From Elusimicrobiota bacterium (GTDB taxonomy: Bacteria; Elusimicrobiota; Elusimicrobia; Elusimicrobiales; UBA9959), in contig JACRER010000016.1 in the NCBI GenBank assembly GCA_016234365.1, positions 21,804 through 85,803 of the forward strand: 64,000 nucleotides of DNA, read 5' to 3'. The notes beneath the pieces are model-generated. The model was not told where the DNA came from. It saw only the letters and a program-made list of their open reading frames with translations, and made no database searches. Each line of letters opens with the position of its first letter. Positions within the stretch are counted from its first letter, which is position 1. Of the stretch, positions 55,689 through 64,000 are shown piece by piece. The position numbers were made by a program, and so were the translations under genes.

Positions 55689-56738
55689 ATGTCCGACTAT
55701 CTGATCATTGGCGGCCTGGCGGCTATAATGGCCGCGACCCTGGTCCTCCCCTTCTCCGTCAAACGCGTTGAAGAAGACCTGGAGGCTTTTCTTTTTGTAA
55801 TGGGCATGGCCGCCGTCAGCATCTCCGGCCTTTGGAGCCTGCGCCTGGTGCATGAGGCGCTGAAGGACCCGTTGCCGATAACCGCGGCGGTGGCCGCGGT
55901 AGGCTTCCTCTTCCGCGAAGTGCGCGGGCACCTGCGCGGCTGGATGGAGACCCTCACCCGCAAGCTGGGCTTGCCCGCTACGATCTTCACGGTGGTCGCG
56001 GTGCTCGGGCTGGGCTCCAGCGTGTTCACGGCCATAGTCTCGGCTATAATTCTGGCGGAAGTGGTCACGATCCTGAAACTGAGCCGCCGCTTCGAGATAC
56101 GCCTCACGGTTTACGCCTGCTATGCCATCGGCCTGGGCGCGGCGCTTACCCCGCTGGGAGAACCGCTTTCCACCATAGTAGTAGCCAAACTCAAAGGGCC
56201 GCCCCACGACGCCACTTTCTTCTACCTCCTGTATCAGATCGGCGCCTGGGTAGTCCCCGGCGTGCTGCTATGCGCGGCGCTGGCGGCCCGCGGCGCCGAG
56301 GCCGCGGAGGCCGGGGCGGCCGGCCTCACCGAAGACGCCCGCGACTCCGGCGCCGATATCCTCAAGCGCGCCGGCAAGGTCTACCTTTTTGTGATGGCGC
56401 TGGTTTTCCTGGGCGCGGGGCTGTCCCCGCTGGCGGAGCGTTTCATGCTCAAGATGCCCACCTGGGCGCTCTACTGGGCCAATTCCGTATCGGCCATACT
56501 GGACAACGCCACGCTGGCCGCGGCCGAAATAACCCCGGCCATGACGGACAGACAGATCACTTTTATACTCATGGGCCTGCTTATCTCCGGCGGCATGCTG
56601 ATCCCCGGCAACATCCCCAATATAATCAGTTCCGCAAAGCTGGGGATCAAATCGAGGGAGTGGGCCAGCGCCGCCCTGCTGCCCGGCGCCCTGCTGATGC
56701 TGGGCTATTTCGTTCTTATGACGCTGCTGGTAAAGTAA
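55689..56738 (+). CDS. DUF1646 family membrane transporter
   Basis: 349 residues with about ten transmembrane helices. The ending GNIPNIISSAKLGIKSREWA and NSVSAILDNATLAAAEITP match the DUF1646 family. These are putative cation or organic-ion transporters related to the arsenite/citrate transporter group. It lies 13 bp before tryptophanase, so the two are cotranscribed. A link to tryptophan or indole transport is possible, but it is inferred only from this pairing. Confidence 0.78.
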   Translation: MSDYLIIGGLAAIMAATLVLPFSVKRVEEDLEAFLFVMGMAAVSISGLWSLRLVHEALKDPLPITAAVAAVGFLFREVRGHLRGWMETLTRKLGLPATIFTVVAVLGLGSSVFTAIVSAIILAEVVTILKLSRRFEIRLTVYACYAIGLGAALTPLGEPLSTIVVAKLKGPPHDATFFYLLYQIGAWVVPGVLLCAALAARGAEAAEAGAAGLTEDARDSGADILKRAGKVYLFVMALVFLGAGLSPLAERFMLKMPTWALYWANSVSAILDNATLAAAEITPAMTDRQITFILMGLLISGGMLIPGNIPNIISSAKLGIKSREWASAALLPGALLMLGYFVLMTLLVK

Positions 56739-56751
56739 AGGAGAAACCGCA

Positions 56752-58137
56752 ATGGAATGGAAATGGGAAACGATCATCGAACCCTTCAAGATAAAAAGCG
56801 TTGAGCCGCTGGGCATTACCACCCGCGAGGAACGCAAGACCGCGCTGGAACAGGCGCACTACAACCTTTTCAATATCCGGGCCGAAAAAGTGCTGATAGA
56901 CATGCTGACCGATTCCGGCACCGGCGCCATGAGCGCGGCGCAGTGGGGCGGCATCATGGTGGGCGACGAGTCCTACGCGGGCGCGCGCAGCTACTACAAC
57001 TTCGAGGCCGAGATAAAGGGCCTCACCGGGTTCGACGAGGTCATCCCCGTGCACCAGGGCCGCGCGGCCGAGAAGATCCTGTTCGGCGTGATAGGCGGCA
57101 AAGGCAAGTGCATCATCTCCAATTCCCATTTCGACACCACGCGCGCCAACGTGGAGTTCTCCGGCGCCGAGGCCATGGACTTCCCGGCCAAGGGCGCGCT
57201 GGACTTCGGCAAGCCGGCCCCGTTCAAGGGCAACGCGGACGTGCCCGCCATGGAGAAGTTCATAAAGAGCAAAGGCGCGAAAAACATCCCCCTCTGCATC
57301 ATGACCGTCACCAACAACTCGCTGGGCGGCCAGCCGGTCTCCATGGAGAACCTTAAGGCCGTGCGCAACCTCACCTCCAAGTACGGCATCCCGATGTTCC
57401 TCGACTGCGCGCGCTTCGCCGAGAACGCCTACTTCATCAAGCTGCGCGAAAAAGGCTACAACGGGTGCCCCGTGCGCGAGATCGCCGAGGAGATGTTCGA
57501 GCTGGCCGACGGCGCCTGGATGAGCTCCAAGAAGGACGCGCTGGTCAACATCGGCGGCTTCCTCGCCATGAACAACAAGGACTGGAGCGCCAAGGCCCGC
57601 CAGATGCTCATCCTCACCGAGGGCTTCAACACCTACGGCGGCCTCGCCGGCCGCGACCTGGAGGCCATTGCCATAGGCCTGCGCGAGGTGCTCGACGAGA
57701 ATTACCTGCAGTACCGCATCCGCTCCGCGGCCTACCTGGGCGAAGGCCTGCTTAAGCACGGCGTGCCCATCATCAACCCGCCCGGCGGCCACGGCGTTTA
57801 CGTTAACGCCAAGGAATTCCTGCCGCACATCAAGCCGGCCAATTTCCCGGCACAGGCCCTGGCCTGTTCGCTGTATCTGGAAGGCGGCATCCGCGGCGTG
57901 GAAATAGGCACGCTGATGTTCGGCCGGCGCGACAAGGACGGCAATTACCTGGCCGCCCCCATGGAACTGGTGCGCCTGGCAATGCCGCGCCGCGTCTACA
58001 CGCAGAGCCACATCGATTATGTGATAGAGGTTTTCGGCTGGCTGGCGAAGAACAAGAAGAGCATAAAGGGTCTGGAAGTGGTGGAGGCCCCGGCGATACT
58101 GCCGCATTTCACGGCCAAGCTCAGGCCGGCGAAGTAA
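56752..58137 (+). CDS. tnaA: Tryptophanase
   Basis: 461 residues, a beta-eliminating PLP lyase that splits tryptophan into indole, pyruvate and ammonia. MLTDSGTGAMS, the ARSYYNFEAE region, VHQGRAAE, MDSARF-like LDCARFAENAYFIK, the PLP lysine K261 in MSSKKDALVNIGG, and RRVYTQSHIDY are conserved in tryptophanase and tyrosine phenol-lyase. At 383-386 the protein reads VEIG as in tryptophanase, where tyrosine phenol-lyase has MERG with its substrate-binding Arg, so indole-lyase activity is favoured. AGGAG precedes the ATG. No TnaC-like leader is present. Confidence 0.88.
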   Translation: MEWKWETIIEPFKIKSVEPLGITTREERKTALEQAHYNLFNIRAEKVLIDMLTDSGTGAMSAAQWGGIMVGDESYAGARSYYNFEAEIKGLTGFDEVIPVHQGRAAEKILFGVIGGKGKCIISNSHFDTTRANVEFSGAEAMDFPAKGALDFGKPAPFKGNADVPAMEKFIKSKGAKNIPLCIMTVTNNSLGGQPVSMENLKAVRNLTSKYGIPMFLDCARFAENAYFIKLREKGYNGCPVREIAEEMFELADGAWMSSKKDALVNIGGFLAMNNKDWSAKARQMLILTEGFNTYGGLAGRDLEAIAIGLREVLDENYLQYRIRSAAYLGEGLLKHGVPIINPPGGHGVYVNAKEFLPHIKPANFPAQALACSLYLEGGIRGVEIGTLMFGRRDKDGNYLAAPMELVRLAMPRRVYTQSHIDYVIEVFGWLAKNKKSIKGLEVVEAPAILPHFTAKLRPAK

Positions 58138-58199
58138 CGTAAGGATCTCAAGGCGTCCGGGCAGGGAAGCCCCCCCGCCCAGGCCGTTTTATTCAAACT

Positions 58200-60254
58200 A
58201 TGTTCAAAACAGACAGGATCTCGGCCCTGAAGCCGGAACTAGAAGCGATAGTAGGCGAAGGCAACGTCCGCACCGAAGAGGCGGAAATACTGGCGTACTC
58301 CTACGACGCCGGCATGGCCAAAGCCCGCCCCGAAGTAGTGATCGCCTTCACGGCCCCGGAGCAGGTCGCCCCGGTAGTGAAGATACTGCACAAGGCCGGC
58401 ATCCCGTTCCTGCCGCGCCTGGCCGGCACCAACCTTTCCGGCGGCACCATCCCGCTCAAGGGCGGGGCCATACTGAACCTGTCCCGGCTCAAAAAGATAC
58501 GCCAGATAGACACCGCCGCGAGGCTGGCCCTGGTGGAGCCCGGCGTAGTGAACCTGGAACTGCAGAAAGCGCTGGAACCCTACGGCTATTTCTACGCGCC
58601 GGACCCGGCCAGCCAGAAGGTCTCCACCATAGGCGGCAACATCGGCGAGAACGCCGGCGGCCCGCTCTGCCTGAAATACGGCGTCACCTCCGATAACGTG
58701 GAAAAACTGGAAGTCGTCACGCCCGACGGGGAAGTAAAGACCTGGTCCTACCGGGACCCCGGACCGGACCTGATGAGCCTGCTGGTGGGCTCGGAAGGTA
58801 CCCTGGGCATCGTAACGCACGCCTGGCTGAAGATCCTCCCCATCCCCCGTTACATAAAGACCGCCTCCGCTTCCTTCAATTCCATGGACGACGCCATGAA
58901 GGCCGTGACGCGGGTCATCGGCGACGGCATGGTGCCGCGCGCCCTGGAAGCCATGGACAGCGTCTCCCTGGACGCCGCCCTCAACGGCAAAGAGAGCCCT
59001 TTCCCCGCCGGCACCGAAGCAGTGCTGATAATCGAGCTGGACGGTTCCGACGCCGCCAAGGTGACGCGCGAACTGGACGACGTAAAGAAGATCTGCTCTT
59101 CCTCCGGCTGCGCTTTTTTCCGGGTGGCGGCGGAAGAATCCGAGCGCGACCTGCTCTGGCAGGCGCGCAAGGGCGCTTACCCGGCCATGGCCCGCCTGGC
59201 CCCCGACGTGCTGGTAGAGGACGGCGTGGTGCCGCGCCCGCGCCTGCCCGAGGCCCTGCGCCAGACGCGCGAGATCCTTTCCAAATACAAACTGACCGCC
59301 GGCCTGCTGTTCCACGCCGGGGACGGCAACCTGCACCCCAACATGGTCTTCGACCGGCGCGACATCCAGGAAGTTAAGCGCGTGAAAAAGGCCGGCTACG
59401 AGATCCTGAAGTCCTGCATAGCCCTGGGCGGCACTATTTCCGGCGAACACGGCATCGGCGTGGAAAAACGCGTGGCGATGAACTGGCTTTACGGCCGCGC
59501 CGAACTGGATTTTTTCAGGCGGATAAAAGAAGCTTTCGACCCGGCCGGGCTCGCCAACCCGGACAAGATCCTGCCGGTAGCCTCGGACGCCCGCGGCGAG
59601 GAACCCCCGGCGGGCCTTGCCGAGAGGGCGTCCCTGAGCCCGGAAGCCCGCAACGTAGTGGACGAACTGCGCCTGCGCGCCCGCAGCGGCGCCCCCACGG
59701 CCGTGACCGGCCTGGGCACCCGCCTGAAGGCGGAGCGTATCATGGAAGGCGCCAAGCCGCTGGACCTGCGCGCGCTGCGCGGCCGCGCGGCGATAGACCG
59801 CGAGAACCTGACGGCGCGCGTAGAGGCCGGCGTACCGCTGGGAGAGTTCCGCGCCCAGCTCAAAGAGGCTGGCCTCAACGTGGAACTGCCGGACCTGAAA
59901 GGCAGCGTGGGCGGGCTGATAGCTTCCAAGGTCTTCCCCGGCCTGCGCGACGTGCTGCTGGGCCTGGAAGTGGTGACCGCCGACGGCGAACTGCTGGAAC
60001 TGGGCGGCCGCACCGTCAAGAACGTGGCAGGCTACGACGCGGTAAAACTTTTCTGCGGTTCTATGGGCGCCTACGGCGTCATCATCGCCGCCACCTTCGC
60101 CCTGTCGGCCGGGGCGCGCCGGCAGCACGCAGCTTTCGAGGAACCGGCGGCGTGGGACGCCTTCGAGCCGGACACGCTGCACTTGCGGCTGAAGCGCGCG
60201 CTGGACCCGGGCAACCTGCTCAATCCTTGGATCTACAGAGGGCTGGCGCAATAG
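58200..60254 (+). CDS. GlcD-GlcE fusion FAD-linked oxidase
   Basis: 684 residues, joining two subunits that are normally separate. Residues 1-460 are a complete GlcD-type FAD-binding oxidase: PRLAGTNLSGGTIPLKGG, GGNIGENAGGP, VGSEGTLGIVT, GDGNLHPNMVFDRRD and SGEHGIGVEK. Residues 480-684 form a GlcE-like FAD-binding domain (AVTGLGTRLK, LSPEARNVV at the joint, GSVGGLIASK, RTVKNVAGYDAVKLF). It oxidises a 2-hydroxy acid such as glycolate or D-lactate, passing electrons to the Fe-S subunit encoded next. The start lacks a clear Shine-Dalgarno. Confidence 0.88.
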   Translation: MFKTDRISALKPELEAIVGEGNVRTEEAEILAYSYDAGMAKARPEVVIAFTAPEQVAPVVKILHKAGIPFLPRLAGTNLSGGTIPLKGGAILNLSRLKKIRQIDTAARLALVEPGVVNLELQKALEPYGYFYAPDPASQKVSTIGGNIGENAGGPLCLKYGVTSDNVEKLEVVTPDGEVKTWSYRDPGPDLMSLLVGSEGTLGIVTHAWLKILPIPRYIKTASASFNSMDDAMKAVTRVIGDGMVPRALEAMDSVSLDAALNGKESPFPAGTEAVLIIELDGSDAAKVTRELDDVKKICSSSGCAFFRVAAEESERDLLWQARKGAYPAMARLAPDVLVEDGVVPRPRLPEALRQTREILSKYKLTAGLLFHAGDGNLHPNMVFDRRDIQEVKRVKKAGYEILKSCIALGGTISGEHGIGVEKRVAMNWLYGRAELDFFRRIKEAFDPAGLANPDKILPVASDARGEEPPAGLAERASLSPEARNVVDELRLRARSGAPTAVTGLGTRLKAERIMEGAKPLDLRALRGRAAIDRENLTARVEAGVPLGEFRAQLKEAGLNVELPDLKGSVGGLIASKVFPGLRDVLLGLEVVTADGELLELGGRTVKNVAGYDAVKLFCGSMGAYGVIIAATFALSAGARRQHAAFEEPAAWDAFEPDTLHLRLKRALDPGNLLNPWIYRGLAQ

Positions 60255-60266
60255 CGCCGCGATAAA

Positions 60267-61733
60267 ATGCTCCAACACAAGACCTATACGGACGAAACTT
60301 TCGACAAAGGGCGCAAGGACATGGACTCGACCGTGGTCACGGCCGTCTCTTCCCATATCCCCAGCGAAACCAACGAACTTTACCTGCATGAACAGGCCCA
60401 GCGGCACCTACACTCGCTGCTGACGGACCTCGGGGAGCGCGGCCTTTACGACGCCGCGGCCCAGTGCAACCGCTGCGGCTACTGCGAGACCTCCTGCCCC
60501 ACCTATATGCTGACCGGGCGCGAGCCCATCTCCGCCCGCGGCCGCAACCAGCTGGTACGCCTGCTGGTGGAGGGCCGCGCCAAGGACCCATCCATAGCGG
60601 CCGAATCCCTTTCCACCTGCCTGCTCTGCGGCGCCTGCTCCAGCGCCTGCTACGCCAAGGTCCCCACACCCGACATAGTGCTGGAAGGCCGGCGGGCGCT
60701 GGACGGCTACGGCGACAACTTCTTCGCCCGCGCCGCTGTAAAGACGCTGCTGGACGCGCCCCGGCTGTTCGCTTTCTGGCTGAAATTGGGCTACCTGGTA
60801 AAAAAGACCGGGTTGCCGCGGCTGGCGGCGAAGCTTGGCATTTACGACTTCCTGGGCATGCCGGGCCTGGCCGAAGCCGAAGGCGCCGTAGGCCATGTGC
60901 CGCTGCGCTTTGCCGCGGAGATCCTGCGCAAGGACCCCGCGCTGCACCCGCAGGGCCGCACCTCGGTGAACTGGGCCTACTTCGCGGCCTGCGGCCCCAA
61001 CTACCTCTTCACCGACGTGGCCCTGGCCACCGTACGGCTGCTGCGGCGCTATTCCGGGGAAGGTATCTTTATCGAGAACCAGTGCTGCGGCCTGCTGGCC
61101 CATAACTATGGCCGGCTGGAAGACGCGCGCGAGTTCGCCAGGCGCAACATCCTGCGCTACGAAGAGCTGAAGGCCGTTTTCGGGGACTTCCCCGTGATAG
61201 CGGACTGCTCCTCCTGCGCGGCCTTCATGAAATCCTACGAACAGCTTTTCACCGCCGACGCCGACTGGCGCCCCAGGGCCGCGGCCTTCGCCGCCGCGGT
61301 AAAGGATATCCTGGAATTCGTGCCGGCCGATAAACTGCCGCATGCCGCCCAGGCCGAACTGGAGAAGGCCGGCAAGGTCACCTACCACGATTCCTGCAGG
61401 GCCTGCCACGGGCAGGGCATCAGGCAGGAACCGCGGACCGCGCTGCGCAGGCTGGCGGGCAAGCGCTACACGGAACTCCCCGAGAGCGACTGGTGCTGCG
61501 GCGGGGCCGGCGCCTTCGCCTTCACGCAGCCGGAACTTTCATCGCGCGTATTGGACCGGAAACTGCGCAACATCGCTTCCGTACAGGCCGATACCGTGGT
61601 AGTGGGCGCGACCTCGTGCCTGATACAGATAAACCACGGCCTGAAGGCCGCTTTCCCCTCTGCCAGGGCGGTGCACTACAGTTCCCTCCTGGACGAACTT
61701 ACCGCGCCTGAGGCCGGCGGAGGCCATAGCTGA
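60267..61733 (+). CDS. GlcF-type iron-sulfur subunit
   Basis: 488 residues. Two 4Fe-4S ferredoxin motifs are near the N-terminus: C67NRCGYCETSCP and C118LLCGACSSAC. Two CCG domains follow (AACGPNYLF with NQCCGLL, and SCRACHGQG with WCCGGAGAF). These are the features of the GlcF/heterodisulfide-reductase type subunit that carries electrons from the FAD oxidase to the quinone pool or another carrier. It is encoded 12 bp after the GlcD-GlcE fusion. An alternative ATG at 60321 (MDSTVVTAV) has a better ribosome site, so the start is uncertain. Confidence 0.9.
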   Translation: MLQHKTYTDETFDKGRKDMDSTVVTAVSSHIPSETNELYLHEQAQRHLHSLLTDLGERGLYDAAAQCNRCGYCETSCPTYMLTGREPISARGRNQLVRLLVEGRAKDPSIAAESLSTCLLCGACSSACYAKVPTPDIVLEGRRALDGYGDNFFARAAVKTLLDAPRLFAFWLKLGYLVKKTGLPRLAAKLGIYDFLGMPGLAEAEGAVGHVPLRFAAEILRKDPALHPQGRTSVNWAYFAACGPNYLFTDVALATVRLLRRYSGEGIFIENQCCGLLAHNYGRLEDAREFARRNILRYEELKAVFGDFPVIADCSSCAAFMKSYEQLFTADADWRPRAAAFAAAVKDILEFVPADKLPHAAQAELEKAGKVTYHDSCRACHGQGIRQEPRTALRRLAGKRYTELPESDWCCGGAGAFAFTQPELSSRVLDRKLRNIASVQADTVVVGATSCLIQINHGLKAAFPSARAVHYSSLLDELTAPEAGGGHS

Positions 61734-61757
61734 CGCGCGCCGCAGTTGCGCGATAAT

Positions 61758-61765
61758 GCTAGAAT
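61758..61765 (+). promoter_or_regulatory. Extended -10 box directly before the GAF/HD-GYP gene
   Basis: TGCTAGAAT, with TAGAAT at 61760-61765, ends exactly 6 nt before the ATG at 61772. A leaderless mRNA is likely. Confidence 0.5.
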
Positions 61766-61771
61766 AACGCT

Positions 61772-62932
61772 ATGACCAGGGCCGAAGAACTGGAAAACCG
61801 CCTGCGCCTGCTCGTCAACTTCGGCGGGGCCGTCTCCAAAGAGACCAACCTCAGCAAACTGCTAGAGCTGATAGCCGAGCAGGTCAAAACCATTCTCAGC
61901 TGCGACCGCTGCAGCGTCTTCATCCTGGACCGCCACACCAACGAGCTCTGGAGCAAGGTGGCGCTGGGCATGCAGCATACCGAGATCCGCGTGCCGTTCG
62001 GCAAGGGTATCGTCGGGCATGTGGCCTCCACCGGCCAGACCCTCAACATCACCGACGCCTACCAGGACCAGCGTTTTACCCACGACATAGACCGCGTCAC
62101 AGGTTACCGCACCCGCACCATCCTGGCCGTCCCGATGAAGAACGTCGGCGGGCACATCATAGGCGTCTTCGAGGCCATGAACAAGGCCGGCTCGCCTTTC
62201 GACGTGGACGACGAGGGCATCCTGCAGCTCATCAGCTCGCTGGCGGCCTCGGCCATCGAGAACGCGCAGCTCTACGAAAGCCTTTCCAAGTCCCAGCTGG
62301 AAACCATCTACCGCCTGGCCGTAACGGCCGAATACCGCGACCAGCAGGACACGGCCATCCACCTGCGCCACATCAGCGAGTACTCCGCCATGATAGCCCA
62401 GGGGATGGGCATCCCCGAGCGCGAGGTGGAGAGCATCCGCTACGCCAGTCCCCTGCACGACATCGGCAAGGTGGGCATCTCCGACGCCATCCTGCTTAAA
62501 CCCGGACGCCTGACCGCGGAAGAGTTCGAAGAGATGAAGAAGCACACGGTGTACGGCGCCAAGATCCTCTGCAACGCCGAGAGTTCGCTGCTGCAGATCG
62601 CCTGCAAGATAGCCGGCTCGCACCACGAAAAATTCGACGGCGGCGGCTACCCGGCCCGCCTCAAAGGCGAGCAGATCCCGCTTTACGCCCGGATAGTCTC
62701 GGTGGCGGACGTGTTCGACGCGCTGTGCATGCCGCGCGTCTACAAGCCCAAGTGGGACGCCACCAAGGCCCGCGAGTACATCCGCGAGGAAAGCGGAAAA
62801 TCCTTCGACCCGGCCGTAGTGGAAGCCTTCGAGTCCGTTTACGGCGAGATCGTGAAGCTGCAGGCGGTCACGGACGGCAAGAGCACCATCATCCCCGGCA
62901 TCACTAAAGAGATGAACCGGCACAACATCTGA
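61772..62932 (+). CDS. GAF domain HD-GYP phosphodiesterase
   Basis: 386 residues. A short coiled start is followed by a GAF domain (about 15-165: LLELIAEQVKTILSCDRCSVFIL, GHVASTGQTLNITDAY, RTILAVPMKNVGGHIIGVFEAMN). An HD-GYP domain at about 180-350 has HLRHISEYSAMIA, SPLHDIGKVGISD, HHEKFDGGGYPARL and VADVFDAL. HD-GYP enzymes hydrolyse cyclic di-GMP, so this protein probably adjusts c-di-GMP in response to a ligand or redox signal sensed by the GAF domain. It is cytoplasmic. The start has no Shine-Dalgarno but a -10 box 6 nt before it. Confidence 0.92.
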   Translation: MTRAEELENRLRLLVNFGGAVSKETNLSKLLELIAEQVKTILSCDRCSVFILDRHTNELWSKVALGMQHTEIRVPFGKGIVGHVASTGQTLNITDAYQDQRFTHDIDRVTGYRTRTILAVPMKNVGGHIIGVFEAMNKAGSPFDVDDEGILQLISSLAASAIENAQLYESLSKSQLETIYRLAVTAEYRDQQDTAIHLRHISEYSAMIAQGMGIPEREVESIRYASPLHDIGKVGISDAILLKPGRLTAEEFEEMKKHTVYGAKILCNAESSLLQIACKIAGSHHEKFDGGGYPARLKGEQIPLYARIVSVADVFDALCMPRVYKPKWDATKAREYIREESGKSFDPAVVEAFESVYGEIVKLQAVTDGKSTIIPGITKEMNRHNI

Positions 62933-62955
62933 CGCCGGCCGCTCGCGGTGCTTTG

Positions 62956-62981
62956 GGGCCTGAAACTTTTCAGGCCCTTTT
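62956..62981 (+). terminator. Intrinsic terminator after the GAF/HD-GYP gene
   Basis: GGGCCTGA pairs with TCAGGCCC (62956-62963 with 62970-62977) around a 6-nt loop, followed by TTTT. Confidence 0.8.
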
Positions 62982-63019
62982 CACATCTAACTTTTAAGCG
63001 GTGAAAGAAGGAGTTTATT

Positions 63020-63412
63020 ATGGATGAAATGAAAGTAACTTTTCCCGGCGGCAAAAAAGTCAACGCGCTCTGGCACGGCTTCGAGATAGCCACCGACCAG
63101 CCGGCCGGCGGCGGCGGGGAAGGCTCGGCCCCCACCCCCTTCGACCTGTTCCTGGCCTCGCTGGGCACCTGCGCCGGCATCTTCGCGCTGGGGTTCATCC
63201 AGTCGCGCGGGCTGAGCGCCGAGGGCCTTGGCATCTCCGCCTCTTTCGAGCGGGACCCCGCCACGCACCTGTTGTCCAAAGCCGTCATGAAGATCACCCC
63301 GCCGAAGGACTTCCCGGCCAAGTACCTGCCGGCTTTGGTCAAGGCCGCGGAGCAGTGCCTGGTGAAGCGCACCATGGACGCCGCTCCCAAATTCGAGATC
63401 ACCGCGGGCTGA
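63020..63412 (+). CDS. OsmC family protein
   Basis: 130 residues of the OsmC/Ohr fold. LFLASLGTCAGIFALGF carries the first reactive Cys at about 54. AAEQCLVKRTM carries the second at about 114, as in thiol-dependent peroxidases of this family. The protein is small, cytoplasmic and probably dimeric, and may reduce organic peroxides or act as a thiol-based transfer protein. GAAGGAG precedes the ATG. Confidence 0.9.
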   Translation: MDEMKVTFPGGKKVNALWHGFEIATDQPAGGGGEGSAPTPFDLFLASLGTCAGIFALGFIQSRGLSAEGLGISASFERDPATHLLSKAVMKITPPKDFPAKYLPALVKAAEQCLVKRTMDAAPKFEITAG

Positions 63413-63422
63413 CGGGATTTAC

Positions 63423-63428
63423 TAGAAT
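63423..63428 (+). promoter_or_regulatory. -10 box directly before the GT2 gene
   Basis: TAGAAT ends exactly 6 nt before the GTG at 63435, with no ribosome-binding site between. Confidence 0.45.
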
Positions 63429-63434
63429 ATCGGG

Positions 63435-64000
63435 GTGCCCGCTACCCCGGAAGTTACCGTCATAATCCCCTGCCTGGACGAGGCGGACAACGCCTCGTCA
63501 TATGCCCGGACGCTGTTGCCGCGCCTGGCCGAAGCGCTGCCGTCCTTCGAGCTTATCTTCTCGGACGGCGGCAGTTCCGACGGTACTCTTGAGAACCTCT
63601 GGGCCCTGTCCGGCCGCTACCCTGGCGTGGCCGCGCTGGCAGGGGGCCGGCGCAGCTTCGGGGAATCGCTGAAAAAGGCCGTGGAGGCCGCGAAAGGCCG
63701 CTACGTGCTGTTCATGGAAGCGGACCTTTCCTTCGACCCCGCCGACGCCGGCCGGCTGCTGGCCGAAGCGCGCAGTTCGGGAGCCGCTTGCGTCTGCGGT
63801 TCGCCGTTCCGCGGCGCGTTCCACGGGCTGCCTTTGGGGCGCCGCGCGCTGACCTGGGGCGCCAACCTGCTGTTCCGGCTGCGCTTCGGCGCCGGCGTAA
63901 CCTCCTACACCCAGATCTTCAAGCTCTACGACGCTGAAAAACTGAAAACCCTCCGCTTCGAGACGGAGGGTTTTGCGTTGGACGCCGAGCTGCTGATAAA
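63435..64000 (+). CDS. Family 2 glycosyltransferase, 5' part (runs off the window)
   Basis: 188 residues are visible, with the frame still open at the window edge. VTVIIPCLDEADNA is the GT2 nucleotide-binding start, LIFSDGGSSDGTLENL follows, and MEADLSFDP is the metal-binding Asp motif. The order resembles dolichyl-phosphate-mannose or undecaprenyl-sugar synthases. The donor cannot be told. The start is a GTG at 63435 with no Shine-Dalgarno and a -10 box 6 nt before it. The missing 3' end would show whether membrane helices are present. Confidence 0.85.
   Translation, partial: MPATPEVTVIIPCLDEADNASSYARTLLPRLAEALPSFELIFSDGGSSDGTLENLWALSGRYPGVAALAGGRRSFGESLKKAVEAAKGRYVLFMEADLSFDPADAGRLLAEARSSGAACVCGSPFRGAFHGLPLGRRALTWGANLLFRLRFGAGVTSYTQIFKLYDAEKLKTLRFETEGFALDAELLI

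Noticed and set aside
56752..58137. Tyrosine phenol-lyase
   Set aside because: The residues at 383-386 read VEIG as in tryptophanase; the Arg that binds the phenol group in tyrosine phenol-lyase is absent.
1..64000. tRNA, rRNA and CRISPR features
   Set aside because: A reading of both strands for cloverleaf T-arm motifs, rRNA segments and regularly spaced direct repeats gave nothing convincing.

Overview
The window is a GC-rich bacterial chromosome segment from a diderm organism: it has a terminal-Phe outer-membrane barrel, lipoproteins, a Mur ligase and many Sec signal peptides. The gene set (an aminotransferase of the LL-diaminopimelate type, a TatT/TatP-type TRAP system, and many Gly/Ala-rich envelope proteins without clear relatives) fits an Elusimicrobiota-like lineage. 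That is an inference from content and style, not from a marker gene. No rRNA, tRNA, CRISPR array, integrase or transposase gene was seen.

Layout. 1-2.5 kb: 5' part of dnaX, a small barrel protein and a deoxyhypusine-synthase-family enzyme, all on the minus strand. 2.5-15.1 kb: six consecutive minus-strand genes for membrane-anchored, low-complexity, Gly/Ala/Ser-rich proteins, plus a divergent gene for a secreted protein. The two sides share an intergenic promoter region whose -35 boxes form one 18-bp palindrome. This is the best candidate for an undescribed envelope assembly. 15.2-22.3 kb: a charged repeat protein, a flavodiiron protein, a MurC-like ligase, then a plus-strand run of a DUF6485-like protein, RidA, MalQ, TatT and a DctP-type binding protein. 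22.4-26.0 kb: a tightly overlapped minus-strand operon of three exported proteins, one with a C39-like peptidase domain and one with an 11-base poly-G tract. 26.0-27.3 kb: a fluoride riboswitch with its terminator, controlling a cation/proton antiporter. 27.3-31.3 kb: ferritin, a zinc-ribbon membrane protein, formate-THF ligase and a SUMF1-fold protein in one operon. 31.4-36.4 kb: TRAP permease subunits, a tetrapyrrole-methylase-like protein, a glycosyltransferase and an LL-DAP aminotransferase.

36.4-51.25 kb is an accessory region. It is bracketed by the intact aminotransferase gene and a second copy of only its last 100 codons. It holds a decayed gene, an HTH regulator with a divergent control region, and two further copies of that control region (one complete, one partial) placed in front of unrelated exported proteins. 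All three keep exactly 130 bp between the inverted repeat and the -10 box. It also holds an orphan OmpR-type regulator, a protein made of Cys-containing tandem repeats, and an ECF sigma/anti-sigma pair next to a periplasmic STN-STN-TPR protein. Two matching ECF-type promoters flank the sigma operon. Several small exported or membrane proteins follow, some sharing duplicated 5' leaders.

51.3-64.0 kb returns to core-like genes: a minus-strand operon (patatin, TauE, DUF1634, TPR protein, sugar nucleotidyltransferase) and plus-strand genes for a DUF1646 transporter, tryptophanase, a GlcD-GlcE fusion with GlcF, a GAF/HD-GYP protein, an OsmC protein and the 5' part of a GT2 glycosyltransferase.

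Several genes have a -10-like box 4-7 nt before the start codon, most often exactly 6 nt, which suggests leaderless mRNAs are common here.
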